64,000 bases of DNA from the NCBI GenBank assembly GCA_020171895.1, contig JAIVAN010000001.1:124001-188000 (forward strand), written 5' to 3'. Of this stretch, positions 1 through 8,736 are shown piece after piece. The first letter of the stretch is position 1; each line of letters begins with the position of its first letter. The DNA comes from Bacillus timonensis. Its GTDB lineage: Bacteria > Bacillota > Bacilli > Bacillales > Bacillaceae_L. The translations under genes were made by a program, and so were the position numbers. The notes below the pieces were generated by a model that saw only the letters and a list, made by a program, of their open reading frames with translations, was not told the origin of the DNA and searched no databases.

Positions 1-2
1 AA

Positions 3-782
3 CCAACACCAACAGAACCAGAGCCAGAAAAGAAATGGAAAGAAGTTGGTGAGAACCTATTATTTGATGGTAGCTTCGATTCAACTACTACTTTTGGCAA
101 CACGGAAAATCCAGTTGCTCAAGGATGGAATATTCATAATCAAGGAATTTATGAGCAATGGGCAGGACTTGCAGATTTCACAGTTGAAGAAGGGCAAGTA
201 AAAGCATTAGTGTCTCAGCCAGGTTGGGCTTGGTGGCAAATCCAGTTATACCAAGACAATGTAACGGTGCCAGCAGGTACTTACAAGATTTCATTTGATA
301 TGCAATCAGAGCAAGACCGACCTGTGTACGTTGAACTGGCAGGTTCTGGTGTACCGATGGAAACTTTCCACGTTAATGGCACGCTACAAACCTATGAGAC
401 TATTATTGAAGTGACGTCAGATGGTCAGTATAAATTCTTGTTTGGGTTTGGAAAAGAGGCAGCTGACCCTGAATTAACAACACCTTATGCAATGACGATT
501 GATAATGTAAAATTAATGAAAGTAGTAGAAGACACTGAAGGCGGCGAAGAGCCTAATCCAGAACAGCCTGGAACTGAAGAGCCTGTAGAAGAGGATCCAA
601 CGAATGAAAATCCTGAAACACCATCTACAGACGATGAAACAGGCGAGGATTCAGAAGAGGGAGAACAGTTACCTGATACAGCTACTTCAAGCTATAATTG
701 GTTAGTATTTGGTTTCACTTTGATGATGTCTGGTGTTATTCTTTTGGCCATTCAAAGAAGAAGAAAAATGAATCATATGTAA
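3..782 (+). CDS. Cell-wall-anchored carbohydrate-binding protein, C-terminal part (5' end outside window)
   Basis: The reading frame is open from the first bases, so the true start lies upstream. The visible part starts with a Pro/Glu linker (PTPTEPEPEKK). A jelly-roll-like module of about 150 residues follows, with the NLLFDGSFD...GW...NVTVPAGTYKISFDM...IDNVKL pattern seen in CBM4/9/16-type carbohydrate-binding domains. Next comes an acidic Glu/Pro/Thr stalk. The end is a sorting signal: LPDTA, a hydrophobic helix and RRRK. LPDTA is the sortase motif known for B. subtilis YfkN (YhcS sortase) rather than canonical LPXTG. The protein is therefore probably displayed on the wall and binds polysaccharide; the catalytic part, if any, is outside the window. 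A terminator follows the stop. Confidence 0.85.
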   Translation, partial: PTPTEPEPEKKWKEVGENLLFDGSFDSTTTFGNTENPVAQGWNIHNQGIYEQWAGLADFTVEEGQVKALVSQPGWAWWQIQLYQDNVTVPAGTYKISFDMQSEQDRPVYVELAGSGVPMETFHVNGTLQTYETIIEVTSDGQYKFLFGFGKEAADPELTTPYAMTIDNVKLMKVVEDTEGGEEPNPEQPGTEEPVEEDPTNENPETPSTDDETGEDSEEGEQLPDTATSSYNWLVFGFTLMMSGVILLAIQRRRKMNHM

Positions 783-796
783 GAACTAAATTGATG

Positions 797-832
797 CCTA
801 GAGAATCCCTATTCTCTAGGTATTTTTATTTT
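797..832 (+). terminator. Intrinsic terminator after the wall protein
   Basis: A perfect 10-bp stem (CCTAGAGAAT / ATTCTCTAGG) with a 4-nt loop is followed by a T-rich run. Confidence 0.85.
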
Positions 833-932
833 GGCTTGTAAAGAGATTTGCATGTTCAATGCTGTTCTTCTAGTCGAGGTGTTTGTTATTGTGCTAAAAT
901 ATGAAATAGTTTGAAAACAACAGAGGTGAAGC

Positions 933-1736
933 ATGGATTCAATTCGGATGTATTTTATGTTTACGAGGAAGGCGTTTTTACGATCTGCTGCATATCGGTT
1001 TGATGTGTGGACGAGGTTAATCTCAAATGTTATTTTTCTGTTAATGTGGATGTCGATATGGATAGCTTTATATAGTGGAAAAGAAGAAGCAGGCGGGGTA
1101 TCAATGACTGCGATGCTTACATACGTGGTGGTTAGTCAGTTTTTAAATGCTGTGAACGGAGCAGGTACACCATTATGGGAGCTACAGGAAAAGGTGAGAA
1201 CAGGAGATATTGCACTTGAGCTAATGCGACCGTTTGATGTGCCACTGCGTTATTTGTTCGCGGATTTTGGAAGTGTGTTCTTTTATATGATCACTGCGTT
1301 GCTGCCGTTATATGTATTGCTGTTTTTCTTTATTGATTTATCTCTCCCAACTAGTTGGGAAACTTGGGTGTTATTCGGTTTTTCTGCTTTTATAGGGTTT
1401 TTAATACGATATTGCATTGAATTAACGTTTGGATTATTTACATTTTGGTTAATTGAGACAGGTGGAATTGAGGATATTTTTTATTTTTCGTTGTCATTAT
1501 TATCAGGATCTGTCATTCCGTTATGGTTTTTTCCTGGTTGGTTACAGACGATTGCGCTATATCTACCATTTCAAGGAATTTACTTTATACCAAATGCTAT
1601 TTTCATAGGAAAGATTTCTGGTAGTGAGCTGTGGATGTCAGTTGGTGTTCAAGTATTTTGGTTAGTCGTTAGTTTCGGTATTTTACGCTTTGTTTGGCAT
1701 AAAGCGGCAAATAAAGTTGTGGTACAGGGGGGATAA
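933..1736 (+). CDS. ABC-2 type transporter permease (COG4587-like)
   Basis: 267 residues with about six membrane segments and a short cytoplasmic N-terminus (MDSIRMYFMFTRKAFLRSA). It resembles one of the two permeases of the ABC2_membrane_6 family (COG4587/COG3694), which pair with a COG4586 ATPase. The next two genes are exactly those partners, so the three form one exporter operon. The substrate is unknown. The start ATG is preceded by AGAGGTGAAGC. Only 2 nt separate its stop from the next start, which suggests translational coupling. Confidence 0.85.
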   Translation: MDSIRMYFMFTRKAFLRSAAYRFDVWTRLISNVIFLLMWMSIWIALYSGKEEAGGVSMTAMLTYVVVSQFLNAVNGAGTPLWELQEKVRTGDIALELMRPFDVPLRYLFADFGSVFFYMITALLPLYVLLFFFIDLSLPTSWETWVLFGFSAFIGFLIRYCIELTFGLFTFWLIETGGIEDIFYFSLSLLSGSVIPLWFFPGWLQTIALYLPFQGIYFIPNAIFIGKISGSELWMSVGVQVFWLVVSFGILRFVWHKAANKVVVQGG

Positions 1737-1738
1737 GG

Positions 1739-2548
1739 TTGAATACGATACTAGAACATACTCACTTATATTTTCGCCTTGTTTCTGCAGGTATCCGGGC
1801 ACAATTACAGTATCGTTTTGCGTTTGTGATGAGAATTATTGGTATGGTTGCTGCCTATACAGGGACAGCGGTAACGATGTGGGTTATGCTTTATCAGTTT
1901 AAAGAGCTTGGGAAATGGAATTATTATGAGCTATTATTCTTGTTTGCATTAGCTGTAGTTTCATGGGGTTTTTGTATCATTTTATTTTTCCACTTTCGAA
2001 GCTTAGATACATACATTGTGAATGGGACATTTGATCGTTTTCTCGTAAGGCCGCTTAATCCTTTCTTTCATTTTATGGCGATGAAATTTGATATCGGTGC
2101 AGCCGGGCAATTTATTTTTAGTTTGTTTATCTTTGTGTGGGTAAGTGGTGCGTTAGGCATTGAATGGCATGTCGGAAAATTTTTATTCTTGCTCGCTGCT
2201 GTAGTGGGTGGTGTGTTAGTTCAAGGTGGATTGCTCGTGTTCATTTCAGCCATTGCATTTTGGACAACGAAATCTGAACGGTTTTATTGGGTTGTCATGT
2301 TTCCTGCTCGCAATCTAACAAACTATCCGTTAGTGATTTATCCAAAGGTTGTACAATGGTTTACAGCATTCGTTGTACCATTTGGTTTTGTTAATTATTT
2401 GCCTGCTTCGGTCATTTTAGAAAAAGAAACACCTTATTTTCCAAATGGAATTGGTTATTTGACACCAATCGTTGGGCTTGTTTTCTTTGTATGTGCTTAT
2501 AAGTTTTGGATGTTTGGTTTAAATCGTTATAAAAGTGCTGGTTCGTAG
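1739..2548 (+). CDS. ABC-2 type transporter permease (COG3694-like)
   Basis: 269 residues with about six membrane helices; second permease of the pair. It begins with TTG, 2 nt after the stop of the first permease, behind a GGGGGGATAAGG Shine-Dalgarno region. The pattern RPLNPFFHFMAMKFD in the first cytoplasmic loop is typical of this permease family. It presumably forms a heterodimer with the preceding permease and is driven by the ATPase encoded next. The transported compound cannot be inferred. Confidence 0.85.
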   Translation: MNTILEHTHLYFRLVSAGIRAQLQYRFAFVMRIIGMVAAYTGTAVTMWVMLYQFKELGKWNYYELLFLFALAVVSWGFCIILFFHFRSLDTYIVNGTFDRFLVRPLNPFFHFMAMKFDIGAAGQFIFSLFIFVWVSGALGIEWHVGKFLFLLAAVVGGVLVQGGLLVFISAIAFWTTKSERFYWVVMFPARNLTNYPLVIYPKVVQWFTAFVVPFGFVNYLPASVILEKETPYFPNGIGYLTPIVGLVFFVCAYKFWMFGLNRYKSAGS

Positions 2549-2563
2549 GGAGGAGGAAGAAGA

Positions 2564-3562
2564 GTGGCAATTATTGAGGTAGAAGGATTGTGTAAGGATT
2601 TTAAAGTGGCAAAGCGAGAGACAGGCTTTGTTGGAGCGTTGAAAAGTATTGTCAATCGTGAATTTGTGCTAAAAGAAGCGGTAAAAGATATTTCTTTTTC
2701 AATTGAGAAAGGTGAAATGGTTGGATATATTGGTCCGAATGGAGCGGGGAAATCTACGACGATCAAAATGTTAACAGGTATTTTAGTTCCATCGAGTGGC
2801 AAAATTCGTGTAAAAGGGAACGTTCCTTACGAGAATCGGAAAAAGAATGCACGAAATATTGGTGTCGTATTCGGTCAGCGTACACAGCTTTGGTGGGATT
2901 TGCCGACGATTGAATCGTTCGAGTTATTGAAGGAAATTTATCGTGTGTCAGATCAACAATATAAAAAGAATATGGATACGTTTACGGATATTTTAGGCTT
3001 GGATGAGTTCTTAAATACACCTGTAAGACAGCTTTCATTGGGCCAACGAATGAGGGCGGATATTGCTGCGTCATTATTACATGACCCTGAGATCCTGTTT
3101 CTAGATGAGCCAACGATTGGCTTAGACGTGGTAGCCAAAGAAAAAATGAGAGATTTTATTACAGAGATTAATCGTGAACGACAAGTGACGGTCATTTTAA
3201 CCACGCATGATATGGAAGATATTGAAAAGCTCTGTAAACGAATGGTTCTAATCGATCATGGGCAGAAGGTGTATGACGGAGAAATTGAACGAGTGAAAGC
3301 ACGTTATGGAAAGATGAGAACACTAATTGTTGATGTCGAGGAAAATGGAAAGGGATTGTGTTTATCCGGTGGTGAATTGTTAAAAGAAGAAGGAAATCGA
3401 AAGTGGATTCGATTTAACCGAGACGAAATCTCAGCTTCAGGGCTTATAAGTCAAATAACAGAAACACATAATATCTCAGATTTAACAGTAGAAGAGCCTG
3501 AGATTGAGTCGATAATAAGTCGGATTTATCAAGAGGGATTTGCCGAGCCGGTAAGAGTATAA
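2564..3562 (+). CDS. ABC transporter ATP-binding protein (COG4586-like)
   Basis: 332 residues. Walker A GPNGAGKS at about 57-64, Q-loop FGQ at about 103-105, signature LSLGQ at about 157-161, Walker B ILFLDE at about 177-182, and TTHD as H-loop near 214. The C-terminal 90 residues form the accessory domain common in ABC-2 ATPases. The start is GTG behind AGGGAGGAGG, 15 nt after the upstream permease. It powers the two-permease exporter encoded immediately upstream. COG4586 proteins are known as uncharacterised transport ATPases, so substrate and direction remain inferred. Confidence 0.9.
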   Translation: MAIIEVEGLCKDFKVAKRETGFVGALKSIVNREFVLKEAVKDISFSIEKGEMVGYIGPNGAGKSTTIKMLTGILVPSSGKIRVKGNVPYENRKKNARNIGVVFGQRTQLWWDLPTIESFELLKEIYRVSDQQYKKNMDTFTDILGLDEFLNTPVRQLSLGQRMRADIAASLLHDPEILFLDEPTIGLDVVAKEKMRDFITEINRERQVTVILTTHDMEDIEKLCKRMVLIDHGQKVYDGEIERVKARYGKMRTLIVDVEENGKGLCLSGGELLKEEGNRKWIRFNRDEISASGLISQITETHNISDLTVEEPEIESIISRIYQEGFAEPVRV

Positions 3563-3568
3563 AAGGAA

Positions 3569-3605
3569 GAAGCTTGAGGGAAGTGCCTCAAGCTTCTTCT
3601 TTTTT
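3569..3605. terminator. Convergent terminator between ABC operon and small membrane gene
   Basis: An 11-bp stem GAAGCTTGAGG / CCTCAAGCTTC with a 6-nt loop and a T-run on the plus strand. It overlaps the last codons of the minus-strand gene and so may serve both sides; the minus-strand T-run is weak. Confidence 0.85.
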
Positions 3606-3815
3606 TGTTTTATAGTTCTCATAAGCTTGCTGAACCTTATCTTTGTTAGGTATAACGGTTTCTAATTTTTGATGAATCTCATTTAATAAAAATAACCCTC
3701 TAAACATACATCCGACTACAATCCCAAATGCAATGACACCTCCAGCAAGTGGTCCTATCGTCATTAATAAGAAACCTAATGCTGAGCATAAAAAAATCGA
3801 TAAAAGAAGGTACAT
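3588..3815 (-). CDS. Small membrane protein, unknown function
   Basis: 75 residues with two hydrophobic segments separated by a Gly-rich turn (TIGPLAGGVIAFGIVVGCMF), then a charged helical tail (about 50-75) ending KTKKEEA. The ATG is preceded by GGAG at suitable spacing. It is convergent with the ABC operon and shares its terminator. I do not recognise the family. Composition and the good ribosome binding site support a real gene. Confidence 0.6.
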   Translation of the reverse strand: MYLLLSIFLCSALGFLLMTIGPLAGGVIAFGIVVGCMFRGLFLLNEIHQKLETVIPNKDKVQQAYENYKTKKEEA

Positions 3816-3942
3816 AAAAGACTCTCCAATTCTTTTATTTTTAGCATAACATATTGGTAGACTAAAAAAAGAGTAGTTTTTATGTTGTTTATATTTAGAA
3901 TATTTTGTAAACTGTTATTGTAGGTAATATAAGGAGGTCGTC

Positions 3943-4794
3943 ATGCAAAAAGTAATAAGTATGATCTTATGTACCGGTTTGCTTGTAGGTTGTACGGAAA
4001 AAGTGGATAAAGCGACGTTTGATCATGAAATAAGCAATATGAAAAAAGAGCTTATGTTAGTTGAGAAGGAAAGAGATACATATAAACATGAATATGAAGA
4101 GTTAAAGAACAAGCCTGAGGAGAAACCGAAATTAGATGGAATGTCAGAGCAGTTATTGCTGCAAAAAGGGTTCGTGGGAACGGTTGAGGATATTAAGGAA
4201 GAACTATTTCGTAACCCAACGTTAATACCATACAACATGAGAGCGGGCGATGAGCTGTCTTTTGTCTATGATGATATGAAGGTACTGACACATGAGTGGG
4301 TGTTTGCTCCAATTGACAATGGACATACTGGGGGATTTGTTCTTTATTCATATACAATTGAAAATGGTCTGATCACTTCTTGGCGAGTAGTAGATTCGTA
4401 TATTTATGGAGAAGAAGATTATCAAATTGATCAGTTATTCGAAGAAAATAAGCAGTACATGGATATGTACATAACGTTAATTGAACATTCTGTGCCTGTT
4501 AATGGTGCTGAGAAGTTTATTTTTTATCTGCAGGGTGTAAAAGACCAAAATTATTCAGTCGTGCTTCAGCATTTGTTTTCACCAGAGGATATTAATGGAT
4601 TGTATGCCTTTTATGAGTCTATCCGCCTTGATACTCTTCAAATCGTTGAGATTATACCAAGTAAGGCAGAGCCTGACTATCTAATCAAAGTTGAAGGGGA
4701 GGGAACAGAAGGCACACGTCAATGGACGATTGTATTAAGTAATCAAGGAAGTGTATGGGACTGGAAGGTTTTTGAGAATCTTGAAGATCGCTAA
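3943..4794 (+). CDS. Lipoprotein with coiled-coil N-terminus, unknown function
   Basis: 283 residues. The signal peptide ends in a lipobox, LLVGC, near residue 17, so the mature protein should be lipid-anchored outside the membrane. Residues about 25-65 are a charged heptad-like coiled coil (NMKKELMLVEKERDTYKHEYEELKNK). The remainder is a mixed alpha/beta domain I do not recognise. A strong AAGGAGG precedes the ATG. A small two-helix membrane protein gene follows after 24 nt and ends at a terminator, so the two probably form an operon. Confidence 0.75.
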   Translation: MQKVISMILCTGLLVGCTEKVDKATFDHEISNMKKELMLVEKERDTYKHEYEELKNKPEEKPKLDGMSEQLLLQKGFVGTVEDIKEELFRNPTLIPYNMRAGDELSFVYDDMKVLTHEWVFAPIDNGHTGGFVLYSYTIENGLITSWRVVDSYIYGEEDYQIDQLFEENKQYMDMYITLIEHSVPVNGAEKFIFYLQGVKDQNYSVVLQHLFSPEDINGLYAFYESIRLDTLQIVEIIPSKAEPDYLIKVEGEGTEGTRQWTIVLSNQGSVWDWKVFENLEDR

Positions 4795-4818
4795 TACTTG
4801 ATGAAATGAGGCGGAGAT

Positions 4819-5103
4819 ATGAAAAAAGAACATCTCAATATGATTAGTATTTTGGTAGCGTTTACAGGAGTTATTGGACTTATCATGATGTTTGCAAGTG
4901 TCCACTTTGGGATAAATTCAGCGGAAGCATGGATGTTAGAGCAGGAAGGAGTTAACAGAGCTCTCTATGATCAGATAGTTGCAGCGTATATCAATACATA
5001 TGTAGTAACAGGTAGTTTGTTATTTGGTAGTAGTGTACTAGGAATGTGTGTAGCGTTGGTGTTGTATTTTCAAGGTAAAGAGAAGTTAGAGGAAAGTGCG
5101 TAA
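4819..5103 (+). CDS. Small two-helix membrane protein, unknown function
   Basis: 94 residues. Hydrophobic segments at about 8-27 and 55-80 flank a polar extracytoplasmic loop rich in Ala/Glu. Start ATG behind AGGCGGAG. It follows the lipoprotein gene closely and is followed by a good terminator. No family recognised. Confidence 0.65.
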   Translation: MKKEHLNMISILVAFTGVIGLIMMFASVHFGINSAEAWMLEQEGVNRALYDQIVAAYINTYVVTGSLLFGSSVLGMCVALVLYFQGKEKLEESA

Positions 5104-5108
5104 TTTGG

Positions 5109-5135
5109 GCCTTCAATGTGTTGAAGGCTTTTTTT
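5109..5135 (+). terminator. Intrinsic terminator
   Basis: Stem GCCTTCAA / TTGAAGGC, 4-nt loop, seven T residues. Confidence 0.9.
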
Positions 5136-5149
5136 GATGGGATTTATTA

Positions 5150-5245
5150 AGTGGCCGGATTATCGGTGAAAGTAGCCGGATTTTTCATTAGATTGGCCGG
5201 AATAATACAAAAGTGGCCGGATTATCGCTAATATTGGCCGGTTTC
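5150..5245. repeat. 21-bp-phased intergenic repeat array A (RGCCGG core)
   Basis: Five copies of a core resembling GTGGCCGGATTAT. The RGCCGG hexamers begin at 5153, 5174, 5195, 5215 and 5236, that is at spacings of 21, 21, 20 and 21 bp. The bases between cores are AT-rich and not conserved. The array lies between the terminator of the preceding operon and the moeA leader. See arrays B to E for the same period with other cores. Confidence 0.8.
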
Positions 5246-5330
5246 CTTCATTTTTTAGTTGGATTTTTAAGGGGAAGTAAGAATGTGACAAGCATTTACT
5301 CGGATTTTTGTCAGATTTTTTAATTTAGAC

Positions 5331-5360
5331 CACAAACAATGAAAAATACCTCTGTTTGTG
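5331..5360. promoter_or_regulatory. Dyad upstream of moeA
   Basis: A perfect 8-bp inverted repeat (CACAAACA / TGTTTGTG) separated by 14 nt, 50 bp upstream of the moeA start codon. It could be an operator or a leader hairpin. There is no T-run, so it is not a terminator. Confidence 0.4.
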
Positions 5361-5409
5361 CTACATTACTCTTAATAGAATTTTAACGATACATACAGGA
5401 GTGAGTGGA

Positions 5410-6678
5410 TTGGTAGAAATTCGAAAGCCGATTCCGGTGGCTGAGGCTGTTCGGAAGGTAATGGAGTATGCGACAGACGGAGTATTTGAAATCGTTTCAA
5501 TTGAAGATGCCTATGGACGATATTTAGCGGAGGATTTAGTAGCGACTCACAATGTGCCACCGTTTGATCGTTCACCTTATGATGGATTTGCAATTCGTTC
5601 GCAGGATTCACAAGGTGCACATCTTGAACAAGCGGTTGAATTTGAAGTGATCGATCAAATTGGTGCTGGTGCTGTTTCAAAGAAGGATGTAGGAGCATTT
5701 CAAGCTGTTCGCATTATGACGGGGGCGCAAATGCCAGAGCAGTGTGATGCAATTGTGATGTTAGAGCTCGCTAAAGAATTTGAAAAAGACGGAAAAACAT
5801 ATATGAGCGTAAAGAGGTCCTTTCCAAAGGGTCATAATATTTCCTTCGAAGGTGAAGATACGAAGAAGGGAACAGTTCTTGTAGAGAAAGGGACCTTTAT
5901 TAATCCTGGAGTACAAGCACTGCTAGCGACTTTTGGCTATAGTAAGGTTAAGGTAGCAAGAAAGCCAGTGATTGGAGTATTTGCAACTGGAACAGAGTTA
6001 TTGGATGTTGATGAAGAGCTTGTTCCAGGTAAAATTCGAAATAGTAATTCTTATATGATTTGTGCGCAAATTGAGAGAAGTGGTGCTGTGCCAAGGTACT
6101 ATGGAAAACTTCCTGATGAGTTTGAGCTTTGCTACAATGCCATTACGAGCGTGCTTGGTGAGGTTGATTTTCTCATAACGACAGGTGGGGTTTCAGTAGG
6201 CGATTATGATTTTCTCCCTGATATTTATGACAAGCTTGGTGCAAACGTCCTTTTTAACAAGATAGCAATGAGACCTGGTAGTGTAACAACGGTAGCTGAA
6301 ACGAATGGAAAGCTGTTGTTTGGGTTGTCTGGAAATCCTTCTGCATGCTATGTTGGCTATGAGTTATATGTGAGACCAGTTGTTCGAACGCTGTTATTTT
6401 CAAAAAAACCACATTTGCAACTGGTTCAAGCGGTATTGGATGCTGAGTACCATAAACCAAATCCGTTTACACGGTTTGTGCGAAGTGCACTTACAATTAA
6501 AGGTGGAAAGCTTCATGTGGCTCCAAGTGGTTTTGATAAGTCAAATGCTGTGTCATCACTAGCGACTGCGAATGCATTAATGGTATTACCAGGCGGAACA
6601 AGAGGGTTTACTTCTGGTTCAACGGTAGATGTTTTGTTACTTGAGGGAGAAGAAGGTAGTGAATGGCCGTGGGGATAA
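5410..6678 (+). CDS. moeA: Molybdopterin molybdenumtransferase MoeA
   Basis: 422 residues from the TTG at 5410, chosen because AGGAGTG lies 6 nt upstream and the family N-terminus (LVEIRKPIPVAEAV) begins there; the frame is also open further upstream. MoeA inserts molybdate into adenylated molybdopterin to finish the cofactor. Family motifs present: PPFDRSPYDGFAIR, RIMTGAQMP, the MPT-binding TTGGVSVGDYDFLPD, RPG and LSGNPSA, then the C-terminal MoeA domain IV. First gene of the moeA-mobB-moaE-moaD operon; its end overlaps mobB by 16 nt. Confidence 0.95.
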   Translation: MVEIRKPIPVAEAVRKVMEYATDGVFEIVSIEDAYGRYLAEDLVATHNVPPFDRSPYDGFAIRSQDSQGAHLEQAVEFEVIDQIGAGAVSKKDVGAFQAVRIMTGAQMPEQCDAIVMLELAKEFEKDGKTYMSVKRSFPKGHNISFEGEDTKKGTVLVEKGTFINPGVQALLATFGYSKVKVARKPVIGVFATGTELLDVDEELVPGKIRNSNSYMICAQIERSGAVPRYYGKLPDEFELCYNAITSVLGEVDFLITTGGVSVGDYDFLPDIYDKLGANVLFNKIAMRPGSVTTVAETNGKLLFGLSGNPSACYVGYELYVRPVVRTLLFSKKPHLQLVQAVLDAEYHKPNPFTRFVRSALTIKGGKLHVAPSGFDKSNAVSSLATANALMVLPGGTRGFTSGSTVDVLLLEGEEGSEWPWG

Positions 6679-7190
6679 AAAAACGTCCTCCCATTTTACA
6701 AGTTGTTGGCTATCAAAATAGTGGAAAAACGACGTTAATGGTTTCACTTATAGAAGTATTAAGTCGTGAAGGTTTGAAGGTTGGGACGATTAAACACCAT
6801 GGTCATGGTGGAAAACCTCAATTACCTGACAGAAAGAAGGATTCAGAAAAACATCAGCAAGCAGGTGCTATGGTCAGTGCAGTGGAAGGTGATGGCCTTC
6901 TACATTTACAGGCATCGCTGGAACAGTTAGATGTTGAGAAGATGATTGATTTTTATCAGTTTTTTGAACCAGACGTGATATTAGTTGAAGGGTATAAAAA
7001 AGCACCTTTTCCAAAGGCTCTGTTGATTCGATCGATGGAAGATGTACATCTTCTAGAGGAACTAGATAATATTATCGCAGTGATTACCTGGGGAAATGTG
7101 AAGATTACGTGTGAAATTCCAGTTTTTGATATAAGCGAAAAGCATGAATATGTAAAAATGCTAGTAAAGAGTGTGAGGGATAAAGGATGA
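6663..7190 (+). CDS. mobB: Molybdopterin-guanine dinucleotide biosynthesis protein MobB
   Basis: 175 residues. P-loop GYQNSGKTTL at about 17-26, followed by the MobB signature IKHHGHGG. MobB is a GTP-binding accessory of MobA in forming the dinucleotide cofactor used by formate dehydrogenase-type enzymes. The start overlaps moeA by 16 nt, and its stop overlaps the moaE start as ATGA, so translation is coupled. MobA itself is not in the window. Confidence 0.93.
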   Translation: MAVGIKKRPPILQVVGYQNSGKTTLMVSLIEVLSREGLKVGTIKHHGHGGKPQLPDRKKDSEKHQQAGAMVSAVEGDGLLHLQASLEQLDVEKMIDFYQFFEPDVILVEGYKKAPFPKALLIRSMEDVHLLEELDNIIAVITWGNVKITCEIPVFDISEKHEYVKMLVKSVRDKG

Positions 7191-7654
7191 CGAAAAAGTT
7201 TGAAGTGATAAAAGAAGAAATTATAACTCAAGAAATTATTGATAAAGTCGTTCGTCGTGAAGCGGGCGCGATTACGACGTTTATTGGGACAGTTCGTGAG
7301 CTAACGAAAGGGAAACGTACATTGTATTTAGAGTATGATGCGTATGTTCCGATGGCCGAGAAAAAACTTGCTCAAATTGGTGATGAAATCAAAGAAAAGT
7401 GGCAGGATGCTGATGTAGCAATAACTCATCGAATTGGCCGTCTAGACATTACTGATATTGCGGTTGTCATTGCCGTCTCTACCCCTCATCGTAAGGATGC
7501 TTATCAAGCAAATGAGTATGCAATTGAGCGTATTAAAGAGATTGTTCCTATTTGGAAGAAAGAACATTGGGAAGACGGAGAAAAGTGGATAGGCAATCAG
7601 CTTGAAACGAAGGCCTATCCTAAGGGGCATCCAGAAGAGGAGGATTTGACATGA
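7187..7654 (+). CDS. moaE: Molybdopterin synthase large subunit MoaE
   Basis: 155 residues of typical MoaE length. Motifs: GAITTFIGTVRELTKGK, LEYDAY, IAVSTPHRKDAY, and VPIWKKEHWEDGEKWI containing the conserved active-site lysines. With MoaD it transfers sulfur to precursor Z to make molybdopterin. ATGA overlap with mobB upstream and a 4-nt overlap with moaD downstream, as expected for stoichiometric subunits. Confidence 0.96.
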   Translation: MTKKFEVIKEEIITQEIIDKVVRREAGAITTFIGTVRELTKGKRTLYLEYDAYVPMAEKKLAQIGDEIKEKWQDADVAITHRIGRLDITDIAVVIAVSTPHRKDAYQANEYAIERIKEIVPIWKKEHWEDGEKWIGNQLETKAYPKGHPEEEDLT

Positions 7655-7884
7655 TAAAGGTATTATTTTTTGCGCATTTGCAAGATGCTGTTGGAAAAGA
7701 AAGTGTGGAAATTGAGGTTGATTCCTTAACGGTTGCTGAGCTAAAGCAGCAGCTCGCTAGTGATTTCAAGTTGGATGGCCTAGATAAGGTGATGTTTGCT
7801 ATTAATGAAGAATACGCATTAGCGACAGATGTCATTTCTTCTGGGGATACAGTTGCACTTATCCCTCCAGTTAGTGGTGGCTGA
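7651..7884 (+). CDS. moaD: Molybdopterin synthase sulfur-carrier subunit MoaD
   Basis: 77 residues with a ubiquitin-like fold. The C-terminus PPVSGG carries the Gly-Gly that is adenylated and thiocarboxylated. Last gene of the operon; its start overlaps moaE by 4 nt and its stop lies inside the first arm of a 30-bp palindromic terminator. The MoeB-type activating enzyme is not in the window. Confidence 0.95.
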   Translation: MIKVLFFAHLQDAVGKESVEIEVDSLTVAELKQQLASDFKLDGLDKVMFAINEEYALATDVISSGDTVALIPPVSGG

Positions 7885-7916
7885 AAAAACAGTGTGAATT
7901 CACACTGTTTTTTCTT
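7884..7916. terminator. Bidirectional terminator after moaD
   Basis: A perfect 30-bp palindrome centred on GAATTC, with A6 on the left and T6 on the right. It begins on the last base of the moaD stop codon. Confidence 0.92.
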
Positions 7917-7985
7917 TTAACTCCACAAATAGTTGAAACTTTCAGACTGTTCTTGCGTATATTCATAGTAGAAGGAGGGAATGAA

Positions 7986-8489
7986 ATGAGTATAGAAAAA
8001 CGTCCAAAACACAACTTGAAAATAACGTTTTTAGAAACCGTTTTCGCGTCCTTATCATTACTTTTTCTCATTGGAACGATAGTGTATATAGTGATAGAGT
8101 GGAGTACATTACCATCTGAGGTTCCTATTCATTTTGGAGTGAATGGAGAGGCTGATGGCTGGGGACCGAAGTGGGCAATTTGGGGACCTGTATCGATAGG
8201 ACTCATGCTGTGGATTGGCTTCTCTTTTTTAGCAAAAATGCCAGAAGTCTATAATTATCTTGTAACAATTACAGAAGAGAATGCGAGTAGGCAATACCGG
8301 AATGCCCGTATGTTAATTTATGTGATTCAAACAGAGTTATCAATTCTTTTTGCCCTCCTTAGCTGGAAAATGGTTCATTATGCTCATGGGGATGAAGTGG
8401 GATTAGGATTTTGGGAGTTTCCTATTTTCTTAATCGTTCTGTTAGGAACCATTAGCTTTTTTATCGCGAGATCCGTTAAGTTAGAATAG
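7986..8489 (+). CDS. DUF1648 domain membrane protein
   Basis: 167 residues from the ATG at 7986, placed after GAAGGAGGG. The N-terminal half carries the DUF1648 pattern: a membrane helix followed by WSTLPSEVPIHFGVNGEADGWGPKW. Two to three further hydrophobic segments follow. DUF1648 proteins are integral membrane proteins of unknown role, sometimes fused to immunity or SdpI-like regions. A small membrane protein gene follows 37 nt downstream. Confidence 0.8.
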   Translation: MSIEKRPKHNLKITFLETVFASLSLLFLIGTIVYIVIEWSTLPSEVPIHFGVNGEADGWGPKWAIWGPVSIGLMLWIGFSFLAKMPEVYNYLVTITEENASRQYRNARMLIYVIQTELSILFALLSWKMVHYAHGDEVGLGFWEFPIFLIVLLGTISFFIARSVKLE

Positions 8490-8526
8490 TGTTGGATGTT
8501 CTTTTTTAAGAAAGGAAGAGGATTTG

Positions 8527-8736
8527 ATGTTACAAAGACTAGTAATTGGTATTTTAGTGGGTGGATTAATAGGGTTTATAAGTGGATTGTTTGTGGCAAG
8601 TGCTGTTTCAGCACCAGATAGTTCCTTAGTTATCACTACATATGTTGGTGTAATTGTCGGTGTGTTAATTTGCTTAATCATAGAAGTAAATAAGCTATCT
8701 CATAAGCTAGTAAATGAAAAACAGGAAAATAATTGA
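8527..8736 (+). CDS. Small membrane protein, unknown function
   Basis: 69 residues; two hydrophobic helices (about 3-27 and 35-53) with Gly-rich faces, then a short charged tail ending NEKQENN. ATG at 8527 behind AGGAAGAGG; a TTG directly upstream is possible. Probably cotranscribed with the DUF1648 gene. No family recognised. Confidence 0.6.
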   Translation: MLQRLVIGILVGGLIGFISGLFVASAVSAPDSSLVITTYVGVIVGVLICLIIEVNKLSHKLVNEKQENN

